Source of the DNA: Nonomuraea sp. MG754425
GTDB taxonomy: Bacteria; Actinomycetota; Actinomycetes; Streptosporangiales; Streptosporangiaceae
Direction: 5' to 3'
DNA: 56,706 nt
Assembly (NCBI RefSeq): GCF_021699195.1
Contig: NZ_SSXE01000037.1
Location: 1-56,706 of the forward strand
Shown here one piece after another: positions 48,348 to 56,561 of this stretch. Below the pieces are notes generated by a model. That model was not told the DNA's origin. It worked only from the letters and a program-made list of their open reading frames with translations, and ran no database searches. The translations under genes and the position numbers were made by a program. Position 1 is the first letter of the stretch. The number at the start of each line of letters is the position of its first letter.

Positions 48348-48365
48348 TTGTCCACAGGCTGTGGA
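48348..48365. promoter_or_regulatory. DnaA-box-like inverted pair upstream of coaA
   Basis: TTGTCCACA (48348-48356) equals the actinobacterial DnaA-box consensus. TCCACA-GGC-TGTGGA (48351-48365) makes a perfect inverted repeat, so a second, weaker box faces it (GGATCCACA on the other strand). It lies between the divergent PhoX-like and coaA genes. It could be a DnaA-binding regulatory site or chance. Confidence 0.45.
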
Positions 48366-48410
48366 TCCCCAGGGACAGCCCCGGCCGAGATCCGGTATGT
48401 CGCACATCGC

Positions 48411-48416
48411 TACGCT
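48411..48416 (+). promoter_or_regulatory. -10-like hexamer of a probable leaderless promoter
   Basis: TACGCT ends 6 bases before the GTG at 48423, with no ribosome-binding site between. It predicts a leaderless coaA transcript. Confidence 0.45.
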
Positions 48417-48422
48417 GCCAAG

Positions 48423-49340
48423 GTGAACAACGGCTACGTGGAACTGAGCAGGGAGCAGTGGAGCGAGCTCCGCAAGAACACGCCCTTGACTCTCACCGCA
48501 GCAGAGCTGGAAGAGCTACGCGGCCTCGATGATCCCATCGACCTCACCGAAGTGACCGACATCTACCTCCCACTCACCCGGCTGCTCAACCTGCACTTCA
48601 CCGGGTCCAAGCAGCGCAGCAGCGTGCTGAGCGCGTTCCTCGGCCACCCCGAGCAGCGCGTCCCGTACATCCTGGGCATCGCGGGCAGCGTCGCGGTCGG
48701 CAAGTCGACCACGGCGCGGCTGCTGCACACCCTCCTGGCCCGCTGGCCGGAGCACCCGCACGTGGAGCTGATCACCACCGACAGCTTCCTGCACCCCAAC
48801 GCGGTGCTGGAGTCCAAGAAGATCATGCATCGCAAGGGCTTCCCCGAGAGCTACGACCGGCGGGGGCTGGTCAGGTTCGTGGCAGAGGTGAAGGCGGGGG
48901 CCGCGGAGGTCAAGGCGCCCGTCTACAGCCACCTCGAATACGACATCGTCCCCGGCGCCGCCCAGACCGTGAAGAACCCCGACATCCTCATCATCGAGGG
49001 GCTCAACGTCCTGCAGCCCGCCCCGCCCACGTCCCTCGCGGTCAACGACTACTTCGACTTCTCCATCTACGTGGACGCCAAGGTCGAGGACATCCGCGCC
49101 TGGTACGTCGACCGCTTCCACAAGCTCCGCCGCACCGCCTTCGAGGACCCGAAGTCGTACTTCCGGCACATAGCCGAACTATCCTACGACGAGGCCACCG
49201 ACTTCGCCCGCAACGTCTGGCGGGACATCAACGAACGCAACCTCATCGAGAACATCGCCCCCACCAGAGGACGAGCCGACCTCGTCCTCAAGAAGGGCGC
49301 CGACCACTCCGTACGGCGGGTACGCCTCCGCCAGACCTGA
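48423..49340 (+). CDS. coaA: Type I pantothenate kinase
   Basis: This 305-residue P-loop kinase phosphorylates pantothenate, the first step of CoA synthesis. Walker [10 protein letters not shown] is at 88-96, then [28 protein letters not shown] and IIEGLNVLQ, all standard CoaA blocks. GTG 48423 is chosen on the conserved N-terminal length. The 3' end overlaps an antisense small ORF. In many actinobacteria coaA lies next to glmM; here a DUF389 gene and a four-gene transporter cluster intervene. Confidence 0.96.
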   Translation: MNNGYVELSREQWSELRKNTPLTLTAAELEELRGLDDPIDLTEVTDIYLPLTRLLNLHFTGSKQRSSVLSAFLGHPEQRVPYILGIAGSVAVGKSTTARLLHTLLARWPEHPHVELITTDSFLHPNAVLESKKIMHRKGFPESYDRRGLVRFVAEVKAGAAEVKAPVYSHLEYDIVPGAAQTVKNPDILIIEGLNVLQPAPPTSLAVNDYFDFSIYVDAKVEDIRAWYVDRFHKLRRTAFEDPKSYFRHIAELSYDEATDFARNVWRDINERNLIENIAPTRGRADLVLKKGADHSVRRVRLRQT

Positions 49341-49446
49341 ACGCCTCCTCGTACAGGTAGCGCGCGAACCTGCCGGCGCACTCCTGATCGTCGATGCCGG
49401 CGAACCAGCACTCCTCACCGTGGTCGTGGCACCAGAACCAGATCAT
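49288..49446 (-). CDS. Candidate 52-residue Cys/Trp/His-rich small protein
   Basis: An ATG at 49446 opens a 52-codon frame beginning [20 protein letters not shown] and continuing [16 protein letters not shown], ending with TGA inside the antisense 3' end of coaA. Three Cys, two His and three Trp in the first 25 residues are far from random for this GC-rich genome and suggest a compact metal-binding or surface protein. GAGG lies 9 bases upstream of the ATG. The last ~16 residues, which are antisense to coaA, look non-conserved. It fills the otherwise empty 49341-49509 gap. I do not recognise the family. Confidence 0.4.
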   Translation of the reverse strand: MIWFWCHDHGEECWFAGIDDQECAGRFARYLYEEAFRSGGGVPAVRSGRRPS

Positions 49447-49497
49447 GTGAGGGAGCCTCGCGTATGCCTATCAACACATCGTCAAGGTCCGATCGAC

Positions 49498-49503
49498 GAC
49501 AAT
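49498..49503 (+). promoter_or_regulatory. -10-like hexamer of a probable leaderless promoter
   Basis: GACAAT ends 6 bases before the GTG at 49510, predicting a leaderless transcript of the DUF389 gene. Confidence 0.35.
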
Positions 49504-49509
49504 GAGCCC

Positions 49510-50436
49510 GTGCTTCATCTCCGACTGATCGTCCCGGCCGCGCGCACCGAAGAGGCCACGGCGGTGCTGGAGGACTCCCCCGGCGTCACCAACATCGTCG
49601 TGCTCCCGGGCGCGGGCCGGGAGCCGCGGGGCGACGTCGTCCTCTGCGACGCGGCCAGGGAGTCGGCCAACGAGGTGCTCGGCCGGCTCAAATGGCTGGA
49701 GACCGAGGGCTCCATCGCCGCCGAGCAGGTCGATCTGTCGCTGTCCAAGGCCGCGGAGGAGGCCGTCGAACAGGCTCCCGGCGAGCCCGACGACGCCGTC
49801 ATCTGGGAGCAACTGGCCCAGAAGGTCCACGCCGAATCCCGCCTGACCTGGGCATACATCGCCTTCCTCGCCATCGCCACCCAGCTCGCGGGCATCGGCG
49901 TGCTGCAGAACTCCCCGATCCTGATCGTCGGCGCGATGGTGCTCGGCCCCGAGTTCGGCGCGGTCGCGGCCATCTGCTTCGGCCTGCTGCGCCGCCGCTG
50001 GCACCTGGTCGTGACCGCGCTGCGCACGCTGGTCATCGGCTTCACCGTGGCGATCGCCATCACGTACGCGTGCGCGCTCGTCTCCCACTGGTGGGGCTGG
50101 ATCGACATCGGCAACCTCACCTCGAACGAGGAGGTCCGGTTCATCGTCAAGCCCGACCGCTGGTCGTTCATCGTCGCGCTGCTGGCGGGCGCGGCCGGGG
50201 TGCTGTCGGTCACGGCGGGCAAGTCGTCGGCCCTGGTCGGCGTCTTCATCTCGGTCACCACGGTGCCGGCCGCCGGCTACGTGGCCGTCGCGGCGGCGCT
50301 GTCGGACTGGCGGGAGGTCGCCCCGTCGGTCGCGCAGCTCGCGATCAACATCGTGGGCATGGTCATCGCGGGCACCACGACGCTCGTGATCCAGCGGAGA
50401 TTCTGGCCTCAAGTAGGACGGCGTTCATCCGTTTGA
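49510..50436 (+). CDS. DUF389 domain-containing membrane protein (TIGR00341-like)
   Basis: This 308-residue protein has a soluble N-terminal domain (1-100; LHLRLIVPAARTEEATAVLE) resembling the regulatory domain of DUF389 proteins. Five or six membrane segments follow from about 115 (LTWAYIAFLAIATQLAGIG, SPILIVGAMVLGPEFGAVAA, and so on). The S-P-I-L-I-V-G-A-M-V-x-G-P-E-F-G signature is typical of the family, whose transport role is undefined. GTG 49510 is chosen because it starts the conserved domain. It lies 40 bp before the ABC cluster on the same strand but seems to have its own promoter. Confidence 0.85.
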   Translation: MLHLRLIVPAARTEEATAVLEDSPGVTNIVVLPGAGREPRGDVVLCDAARESANEVLGRLKWLETEGSIAAEQVDLSLSKAAEEAVEQAPGEPDDAVIWEQLAQKVHAESRLTWAYIAFLAIATQLAGIGVLQNSPILIVGAMVLGPEFGAVAAICFGLLRRRWHLVVTALRTLVIGFTVAIAITYACALVSHWWGWIDIGNLTSNEEVRFIVKPDRWSFIVALLAGAAGVLSVTAGKSSALVGVFISVTTVPAAGYVAVAAALSDWREVAPSVAQLAINIVGMVIAGTTTLVIQRRFWPQVGRRSSV

Positions 50437-50463
50437 CTGAGGTACCGGCGCCGGTGGGGCTAG

Positions 50464-50469
50464 TAGATT
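50464..50469 (+). promoter_or_regulatory. -10-like hexamer upstream of the ABC operon
   Basis: TAGATT ends 7 bases before the ATG at 50477, consistent with a leaderless operon mRNA. A TTGACT lies at 50433, but its spacing (25 bp) is too long to be its -35. Confidence 0.35.
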
Positions 50470-50476
50470 CCGGCAC

Positions 50477-51385
50477 ATGCACATCCTCGCCACCGAGGGG
50501 CTGACCAAACAATTCACCACGGTCACCGCGATCGATCGGCTCACGGTCACCGTGGGTCCCGGCATCACGGGCCTGGTGGGGGCGAACGGCGCCGGAAAGT
50601 CGACGCTGATCAAGATCCTGCTCGGCCTGCTGCCGCCGTCCGGCGGCGGCGCGCGCGTGCTGGACCTGGACGTCACCACGAAGGGCGCCGAGATCCGCAA
50701 GCTCGTCGGCTACATGCCCGAGCACGAATGCCTGCCCCCCGACGTCTCCGCCACCGAGCTGGTCGTCCACCTTGCCCGGATGTCCGGCCTGCCCCGCACC
50801 GCCGCCCGCGAGCGCGCCGCCGACGTCCTGCGTCACGTCGGCCTGGCCGAAGAGCGCTATCGCCCGGTCGGGGGCTACTCCACCGGCATGAAACAGCGGG
50901 TCAAACTGGCCCAGGCGCTGGTCCACGACCCGAAACTGATCTTCCTCGACGAACCCACCAACGGCCTCGACCCGCGCGGACGCGACGAGATGCTCACGCT
51001 GATCAGGCGCATCGGCACCGAGTTCGGCATCAGCGTGCTGGTCACCTCCCACCTGCTGGGCGAGCTGGAGCGCATCTGCGACCACGTGATCGTCATCGAC
51101 GGCGGGCGGCTGCTGCGCTCGTCCGCGATCGGCGAGTTCACCCAGACCACCGAGACCGTCGCGGTCGAGGTGGACGAAGGGCTCGACGAGCTGGCCGCCC
51201 GGCTGTCCGGCGACGGGCAGACCGTCTCGCGGCAGGGCCGCCTGCTGGTCGTCGAGGTGCGGGGGCCCGAGACGTACGACGCCATCCGCGACGCCACGGC
51301 AGACCTCGACCTGGCCCTCATCCGCCTCGAACAGGGCCGCCACCGCATCGAGGACGTCTTCAGGGAGGAGGCGGCGCATGTCTGA
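50477..51385 (+). CDS. ABC transporter ATP-binding protein (first pair)
   Basis: This 302-residue ABC ATPase has Walker A GANGAGKST at 35-43, signature YSTGMKQR at 134-141 (a variant of LSGGQ common in ABC-2 type exporters) and Walker B LIFLDEP at 154-160. The accessory C-terminal ~80 residues are typical of ABC-2 ATPases. It overlaps the next permease gene by 8 bases. The ATPase-permease-ATPase-permease order predicts one or two exporters with ABC-2 membrane subunits. The substrate is unknown; no lantibiotic or antibiotic genes are nearby. Confidence 0.92.
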   Translation: MHILATEGLTKQFTTVTAIDRLTVTVGPGITGLVGANGAGKSTLIKILLGLLPPSGGGARVLDLDVTTKGAEIRKLVGYMPEHECLPPDVSATELVVHLARMSGLPRTAARERAADVLRHVGLAEERYRPVGGYSTGMKQRVKLAQALVHDPKLIFLDEPTNGLDPRGRDEMLTLIRRIGTEFGISVLVTSHLLGELERICDHVIVIDGGRLLRSSAIGEFTQTTETVAVEVDEGLDELAARLSGDGQTVSRQGRLLVVEVRGPETYDAIRDATADLDLALIRLEQGRHRIEDVFREEAAHV

Positions 51386-52235
51386 GATCTACGACATCGG
51401 CTACCGCCACTACGACGGCCCCCGGCTCGGCCGCGGCTACTCGACCAGGGCGCTGGCCGTACACAGCCTGCGCGGCGTCTTCGGCCTCGGCCGCCCGGCC
51501 CGCAGCAAGATCGTGCCGTTCGCCCTGGCGACCATCATGCTCGTGCCCGCCGTCGTGAGCATCGCCATCATGGCCCTGGCCAGGCAGCCCGGCATCCCGT
51601 ACAGCGGGTTCGCGGTCATCATGCAGGCCGTGATCGCCATCTTCCTGGCCGCGCAGGCGCCCACCGTGGTCGCGCCCGACCTGCGCTACCGCGTCCTGCC
51701 GCTCTACCTGTCGCGGCCCGTCTCGATCGCCGAGTACGTCGGCGCCAAGGTCACGGCGATGACCGTGGCGGTCTTCGCCCTGGTCGCCACCCCGCTGACC
51801 GTGATGTACGTCGGCGAACTGGTGGTGGACCTGCCCGGCCCCCCGGCCACCGGCGAATACCTCGGGTCCATGGTCACCGCGCTGCTGCTGGCCCTGCTGC
51901 TGTCGGCGTTCGGGCTGGCGCTGGCCTCGTTCACGCCGCGCCGCGGCCTCGGCGTGGCCTCGGTCATCACCGTGTACCTGCTCGCCTCCGCGTCGGTCCC
52001 GATCATCTACGCCTCGATGGCCGTGACGGGCAACGAGGAGGCCGCCGCCTGGGCCTGGCTGATGAACCCGTTCTGGCTGGTCGACTCGGTGCAGAGCTGG
52101 CTGTTCGGCACCCCGCCGCACTCCATCGAGGGCGGCTACCCGAGCGGGCCCGCCTCGGCGGCGATCCTGGTGGTGCTGATCGGCGCCGCCGTGGCCGCCC
52201 TGGCCCTGCGTTACCGGAAGGCGGCCGCGCAATGA
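51378..52235 (+). CDS. ABC-2 type transporter permease (first pair)
   Basis: This 285-residue membrane protein starts with YDIGYRHYDGPRLGRGYSTR, a cytoplasmic lead also found in other ABC-2 permeases. About six hydrophobic segments follow (IVPFALATIMLVPAVVSIAI first) and it ends at a basic tail. It overlaps the upstream ATPase gene by 8 bases and the downstream ATPase gene by 4, so all are co-translated. The P-D-L-R-Y-R-V-L-P-L-Y-L-S-R-P motif in loop 2 is typical of ABC-2 exporters that assemble with ATPases of this group. Confidence 0.88.
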   Translation: MSEIYDIGYRHYDGPRLGRGYSTRALAVHSLRGVFGLGRPARSKIVPFALATIMLVPAVVSIAIMALARQPGIPYSGFAVIMQAVIAIFLAAQAPTVVAPDLRYRVLPLYLSRPVSIAEYVGAKVTAMTVAVFALVATPLTVMYVGELVVDLPGPPATGEYLGSMVTALLLALLLSAFGLALASFTPRRGLGVASVITVYLLASASVPIIYASMAVTGNEEAAAWAWLMNPFWLVDSVQSWLFGTPPHSIEGGYPSGPASAAILVVLIGAAVAALALRYRKAAAQ

Positions 52236-53146
52236 GGATCGAGCTCTCACAGGTCTCCCGCTGGTACGGCAACGTGGTCGCGGTCAACGACGTCACGATG
52301 ACCATCGGTCCCGGCGTCACGGGCCTGCTCGGCCCGAACGGCGCGGGCAAGTCGACGCTGCTGCACATGATGTCCGGCTTCCTCGCCCCGTCGGGCGGCA
52401 CGGTCACCCTCGACGGCACCCCCGTCTGGAAGAACCACCAGATCTACCGGAACATCGGCCTGGTCCCGGAGCGGGAGGGCGTCTACGGCTTCCTGACCGG
52501 CTGGCAGTTCGTGCTGTCCGCCGCCCGCCTGCACGGCCTGCCCGACCCGGAGGAGGCCGCCCGCAAGGCCCTGGCCACGGTCGAGATGGAGGAGCCGAAG
52601 GACCGGCGGGTCGAGACGTACTCGAAGGGCATGCGCCAGCGCGTCAAGGTCGCCGCGGCCCTCGTCCACGACCCGGCCGTGCTGCTGCTCGACGAGCCGT
52701 TCAACGGCATGGACCCGCGCCAGCGCCTGCACCTGATGGACCTCGTCAGGAACATGGGCGCGAGCGGGAAGACGATCCTGTTCAGCTCCCACATCCTGGA
52801 GGAGGTCGAGCGGGTCGCCCAGCAGATCGAGGTGCTGGTCTCGGGCCGGCACGCGGCGTCGGGCAACTTCCGCGAGATCAGGCGGCTGATGACCGACCGG
52901 CCCCACCTGTTCATGATCCGTTCCAGCGACGACAGGCGGCTCGCCGCCGCCCTGGTCCGCGACGACTCGACCGGCGGCATCACGCTGCGCGCCGACGGCA
53001 TGGAGGTCCAGGCCACCGAGTTCCGCCGGTTCGCCCGCCTGCTGCCCCGGGTGGCCAAGGCGGAGGGCGTACGCCTGCACGAGGTCTCCCCGGCGGACGA
53101 GGACCTGGAGAGCGTGTTCTCGTACCTCATCAACAGGAGCTCGTGA
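52232..53146 (+). CDS. ABC transporter ATP-binding protein (second pair)
   Basis: This 304-residue ABC ATPase has Walker A GPNGAGKST at 34-42, signature YSKGMRQR, Walker B AVLLLDEPF, and an H-loop in LFSSHILEEV. Like the first ATPase it carries a C-terminal accessory domain. It is clearly paralogous to the upstream ATPase, so the cluster arose by duplication of an ATPase-permease pair. It overlaps the first permease gene by 4 bases, and the second permease gene begins 1 base after its stop. Confidence 0.92.
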   Translation: MRIELSQVSRWYGNVVAVNDVTMTIGPGVTGLLGPNGAGKSTLLHMMSGFLAPSGGTVTLDGTPVWKNHQIYRNIGLVPEREGVYGFLTGWQFVLSAARLHGLPDPEEAARKALATVEMEEPKDRRVETYSKGMRQRVKVAAALVHDPAVLLLDEPFNGMDPRQRLHLMDLVRNMGASGKTILFSSHILEEVERVAQQIEVLVSGRHAASGNFREIRRLMTDRPHLFMIRSSDDRRLAAALVRDDSTGGITLRADGMEVQATEFRRFARLLPRVAKAEGVRLHEVSPADEDLESVFSYLINRSS

Positions 53147-53147
53147 G

Positions 53148-53864
53148 ATGAACACAGTCGTTGCCGGCATCACCTACCGCGCCCTGCTCGGCCGCCGGCG
53201 GATCGTCCTGCTCCTGCTGCTCCCCGTGGCCCTGATCGGCCTGGCCGTGCTGCTGCGCGCGTTCGGCGCCGCCGACCAGGCCACCGCCGTGGAGCTGATG
53301 AAGAGCTTCGCGATCGGCACCATGCTGCCGCTGCTCGGCCTCATCGCCGGCACCGGCGTCATCGCCCCCGAGATCGACGACGGCACCATCATCCACCTGC
53401 TGTCCAAGCCGATCTCCCGCCCGGTCATCGCCCAGACGAAGTTCCTGGTCGCGGTCACGATGCTGGCCGTCTTCGCGGCCCTGCCGACGTACGTGGCGGC
53501 CTTCATCCTGGTGGGCAACGAGGACGACATCGCCGTCGGATTCGCCACCGGCTCGCTGGTGGCCGGCATCGCGTACGCCGCCGTGTTCCTGCTGCTCGGA
53601 GTCGTCACCCGGCACGCCGTCACGATCGGCATCATCTACGCCCTGGTCTGGGAGAGCCTGGTGGGCAACCTGATCGCCGGGGCCCGCAGGTTCTCGATCC
53701 AGAGCTGGGGGCAGTCGATCGCCGACCAGATCTCCGCATCGCCCTTCCTGGAGGCGGACGTCGCCCTCGGCTTCGCCGTCCCCGCCCTGCTCGTGGTCAC
53801 CGTCGCGGCCGTCTTCTGGGCCGGTCAGCGCCTGCGCGTCTTCTCGCTCACCGGCGACGAATGA
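53148..53864 (+). CDS. ABC-2 type transporter permease (second pair)
   Basis: This 238-residue protein has six hydrophobic segments (IVLLLLLPVALIGLAVLL first). The cytoplasmic motif APEIDDGTIIHLLSKPISRP matches ABC-2 permeases and parallels the loop of the first permease. It is last in the operon and ends just before a 34-bp perfect palindrome. It should form the membrane channel with the second ATPase, or heterodimerise with the first permease. Confidence 0.88.
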   Translation: MNTVVAGITYRALLGRRRIVLLLLLPVALIGLAVLLRAFGAADQATAVELMKSFAIGTMLPLLGLIAGTGVIAPEIDDGTIIHLLSKPISRPVIAQTKFLVAVTMLAVFAALPTYVAAFILVGNEDDIAVGFATGSLVAGIAYAAVFLLLGVVTRHAVTIGIIYALVWESLVGNLIAGARRFSIQSWGQSIADQISASPFLEADVALGFAVPALLVVTVAAVFWAGQRLRVFSLTGDE

Positions 53865-53871
53865 CCGCACG

Positions 53872-53905
53872 CGTACGGCCCGCGAGCATGCTCGCGGGCC
53901 GTACG
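53872..53905. terminator. 34-bp perfect palindromic hairpin between the ABC operon and glmM
   Basis: CGTACGGCCCGCGAGCA and TGCTCGCGGGCCGTACG are perfectly complementary with no loop base between. The outer 12 bp equal those of the groEL terminator. It serves the convergent ABC operon and glmM. Confidence 0.9.
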
Positions 53906-53915
53906 GCGAAGGTGT

Positions 53916-55262
53916 TCAGACGCAGGCGACGCGCACGACGTCGGCCAGCCGGCCCGCCACCTGGGTGGCGTGCTCCTCGGAGGCCGCCTCCACCATGACC
54001 CGGATCATGGGCTCGGTGCCGCTCGGCCGGATCAGCACCCGGCCGGTCTCCCCGAGCTCCGCCTCCGCCTCGGCGACGGCCGCGACGAGCTCGGGCACCG
54101 ACGCCTTGCCCTTGTCCACGTCCTTGACGTTGATCAGGATCTGCGGCAGCGGCGTCATCACCGCGGCCAGCTCCTTGAGCGGCACCCCCGACTTGGCCAT
54201 CACGCCCAGCAGGTGGAGCGAGGTGAGCAGCCCGTCGCCGGTGGTGGCGTGGTCGAGCATGATGACGTGCCCCGACTGCTCGCCGCCCAGGTTGAAGCCG
54301 TCGGACTTCATCCGCTCCAGCACGTAGCGGTCGCCCACCGAGGTCTCCACCACGTTGATCCCGGCGTCACGCATGGCGAGCTTGAAGCCCAGGTTGGACA
54401 TCACGGTCGCGACCACGGTGTCGTGGGCCAGCAGGCCCTCACCGTGCATGGCGGCGGCGAGGATCGCCATGATGTGGTCGCCGTCGATGACCGCGCCCGT
54501 GTGGTCGACCGCCAGGCAGCGGTCGGCGTCGCCGTCGTAGGCCACGCCCAGGTCGGCACCGCGCGAGATGACCACCTGACGCAGCTTGTCCAGGTGGGTC
54601 GAGCCGTGGCCGGCGTTGATGTTGAGCCCGTCGGGACGGGCGCCGATGGCCTCGACCCGCGCACCCGCGCGCAGCAGCGCCTCCGGCGCCACCATGTGCG
54701 CGGCCCCGTGGGCGCAGTCGACCACGATGCTCAGCCCGTCGAGCGGCGCGCTCATCGTGGTCAGCACGTGCGAGATGTAGCGGTCCGCCTCCCCGTACGC
54801 GTCGCGCACGCGCCCGACGCCGGAGCCGACGGGGAAGCTCCAGTCCTCACCGAGCCGCCGCTCGATCTCGTCCTCGACCGCGTCGGACAACTTGAAGCCG
54901 CCACGCGCCAGGAACTTGATGCCGTTGTCCGGCGCGGGATTGTGCGAGGCCGACAGCATGACGCCGAGATCGGCGCCGAGCGCGGCGGTGAGGTGGGCGA
55001 CGGCCGGGGTGGGCAGCACGCCGAGGCGCAGCACATCCACTCCAGACGCCGCGAGGCCGGCGACCACGGCGGCCTCGAGAAACTCTCCCGAGGCACGCGG
55101 GTCCCGGCCCACGACCGCCACCGGACGACGTCCGGTGGCGGCGAACGCGCCTGCATCGCCGAGGACGTGAGCAGCCGCCACGGAAAGATCCATGGCGAGC
55201 TCCGCCGTGAGGTCGCGGCCCGCGACCCCACGTACCCCGTCGGTGCCGAAAAGGCGCGCCAA
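53916..55262 (-). CDS. glmM: Phosphoglucosamine mutase
   Basis: This 448-residue enzyme interconverts glucosamine-6-phosphate and glucosamine-1-phosphate for UDP-GlcNAc. The phosphorylated serine is S104 (MLSASHNP), the Mg site is DGDADR at 243-248, and the C-terminal phosphate-binding loop is [12 protein letters not shown]. The TTG at 55262 is chosen because it begins [11 protein letters not shown], lies 1 base after the rpsI stop, and gives the usual length. Longer starts would overlap rpsI. Coupling to rplM-rpsI is standard in actinobacteria. glmS is not in the window. Confidence 0.95.
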   Translation of the reverse strand: MARLFGTDGVRGVAGRDLTAELAMDLSVAAAHVLGDAGAFAATGRRPVAVVGRDPRASGEFLEAAVVAGLAASGVDVLRLGVLPTPAVAHLTAALGADLGVMLSASHNPAPDNGIKFLARGGFKLSDAVEDEIERRLGEDWSFPVGSGVGRVRDAYGEADRYISHVLTTMSAPLDGLSIVVDCAHGAAHMVAPEALLRAGARVEAIGARPDGLNINAGHGSTHLDKLRQVVISRGADLGVAYDGDADRCLAVDHTGAVIDGDHIMAILAAAMHGEGLLAHDTVVATVMSNLGFKLAMRDAGINVVETSVGDRYVLERMKSDGFNLGGEQSGHVIMLDHATTGDGLLTSLHLLGVMAKSGVPLKELAAVMTPLPQILINVKDVDKGKASVPELVAAVAEAEAELGETGRVLIRPSGTEPMIRVMVEAASEEHATQVAGRLADVVRVACV

Positions 55263-55263
55263 C

Positions 55264-55785
55264 TTAGCGCTTGCTGTACTGCGGAGCCTTGCGGGCCTTC
55301 TTGAGGCCGTACTTCTTCCGCTCCGTGGCGCGGGCGTCACGGGTCAGGAAGCCGGCCTTCTTCAGCGGCGGGCGGTTGACCTCGACGTCCAGGATCGCCA
55401 GGGCCCGGGACAGGCCCATGCGCAGCGCGCCGGCCTGGCCGGTGACGCCGCCGCCGTCGATGCGGGCGATGATGTCGAAGGCCTCCTCGGCACCGAGCAC
55501 CACGAAGGGCTCGTTGACGATCTGCTGGTGGACCTTGTTCGGGAAGTAGACGTCCAGCGAACGACCGTTGATCGTCCACTTGCCGGTGCCAGGGACGATG
55601 CGCACGCGGGCGATCGCCTCCTTACGGCGGCCGGTGCCGTACGAGTTGCCCGTGGTGACGGGCTTGCGCACGGGAGCGTCGGCGCTGGCGGCGGACTCGG
55701 TGGTGTACTCGGACGGGAAGTCCTCGCCGGAGTACTCCTCCAGCTCGGCCTCGACGGCCGTCTCGACACCGGTGGGCTCAGCCAC
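55264..55785 (-). CDS. rpsI: 30S ribosomal protein S9
   Basis: This 173-residue protein has the conserved S9 domain from about residue 45 ([19 protein letters not shown]) to the basic end [12 protein letters not shown], which contacts P-site tRNA. The first ~45 residues form an acidic extension found in actinobacterial S9. The GTG start has AGAGGAG 5 bases upstream. It lies 26 bp after rplM. Confidence 0.97.
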   Translation of the reverse strand: MAEPTGVETAVEAELEEYSGEDFPSEYTTESAASADAPVRKPVTTGNSYGTGRRKEAIARVRIVPGTGKWTINGRSLDVYFPNKVHQQIVNEPFVVLGAEEAFDIIARIDGGGVTGQAGALRMGLSRALAILDVEVNRPPLKKAGFLTRDARATERKKYGLKKARKAPQYSKR

Positions 55786-55811
55786 GGTTCTCCTCTAACT
55801 CTTTCGAACTA

Positions 55812-56255
55812 CTACTGGGCGATCTGGGTGATCTGGAACGGCACCGGCTGCTGAGCCTGGTGCGGGTGCTCGGAACCCGCGTAGACCTTCAGCTTCTTGG
55901 CCATCTTCCGACCGAGGGAGTTCTTCGGCAGCATGCCCTTGACGGCCTTCTCGACTGCCTTGTCCGGCCGCTTCTCCATGAGCTCGCCATAGGTGACGGA
56001 ACGCAGACCGCCCGGGTAGCCCGAGTGGCGGTAGGCCTTCTTCTGCTCAAGCTTGTTGCCACTGAGCGCGATCTTGTCCGCGTTGATGACGATGACGAAG
56101 TCACCGGTGTCGACGTGGTTGGCGAAGATCGGCTTGTGCTTGCCGCGGAGCAGGATCGCGACGTGGCTGGCCAGCCGGCCCAGCACGACATCGGTCGCGT
56201 CGATGACGTACCACTGACGCTGGACGTCGGCGGGCTTCGGTGAGTACGTGCGCAC
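55812..56255 (-). CDS. rplM: 50S ribosomal protein L13
   Basis: This 147-residue L13 has [21 protein letters not shown] near the N-terminus, the block [23 protein letters not shown], and [10 protein letters not shown]. The GTG at 56255 ([11 protein letters not shown]) is chosen because AAGAAGG lies about 8 bases upstream and it gives the standard length. It is first of rplM-rpsI-glmM. A promoter candidate lies about 170 bp upstream, leaving a long leader that could carry autoregulation by L13. Confidence 0.97.
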   Translation of the reverse strand: MRTYSPKPADVQRQWYVIDATDVVLGRLASHVAILLRGKHKPIFANHVDTGDFVIVINADKIALSGNKLEQKKAYRHSGYPGGLRSVTYGELMEKRPDKAVEKAVKGMLPKNSLGRKMAKKLKVYAGSEHPHQAQQPVPFQITQIAQ

Positions 56256-56561
56256 GGTCGTAGCCTTCTTTATGCTCGCGTCTTCGGCGCTGTCGGATGC
56301 GACAGCTACATTGGTCGGTCGGTGCGGGCACACGACGGCCCGGACCTTCCGTCTCCCTCACCACGGGAGATGACGCCGGACGCGCCGCGCATTGGTCACG
56401 CTGGACCTATGCACACAACGAACCTAAGCTACCCGCCCGGAGGCGTGCAGGTCAAAAGACCGGTAACCCTGGCTGAGTCTACCTGACGTAGAACGGTTCG
56501 ATTTCGTTTCCCTGGGACCCCTTCTTTCTCAGGACCAGACATCTCTATCGTTAGCGGCGGT
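56256..56561. other. 306-bp divergent region: rplM leader and upstream promoters
   Basis: No gene was found. The rplM side is a long leader of about 160 bases that could fold, but I could not define a specific structure. A vegetative promoter candidate for rplM is at 56426-56455. The right part (56480-56561) is AT-richer and should hold the promoter of the rightward gene. Confidence 0.6.
56426..56455 (-). promoter_or_regulatory. rplM-rpsI-glmM promoter candidate
   Basis: On the leftward strand TTGACC (56455-56450) and TAGCTT (56431-56426) are spaced by 18 bp, upstream of rplM. Confidence 0.55.

Noticed and set aside
48348..48365. Possible replication origin from DnaA-like boxes
   Set aside because: Only two boxes, no AT-rich unwinding region, and dnaA, dnaN or gyrB are not nearby.
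50433..50469. TTGACT plus TAGATT as a standard promoter of the ABC operon
   Set aside because: The spacing is 25 bp, too long for a vegetative sigma promoter, so only the -10-like hexamer was kept.
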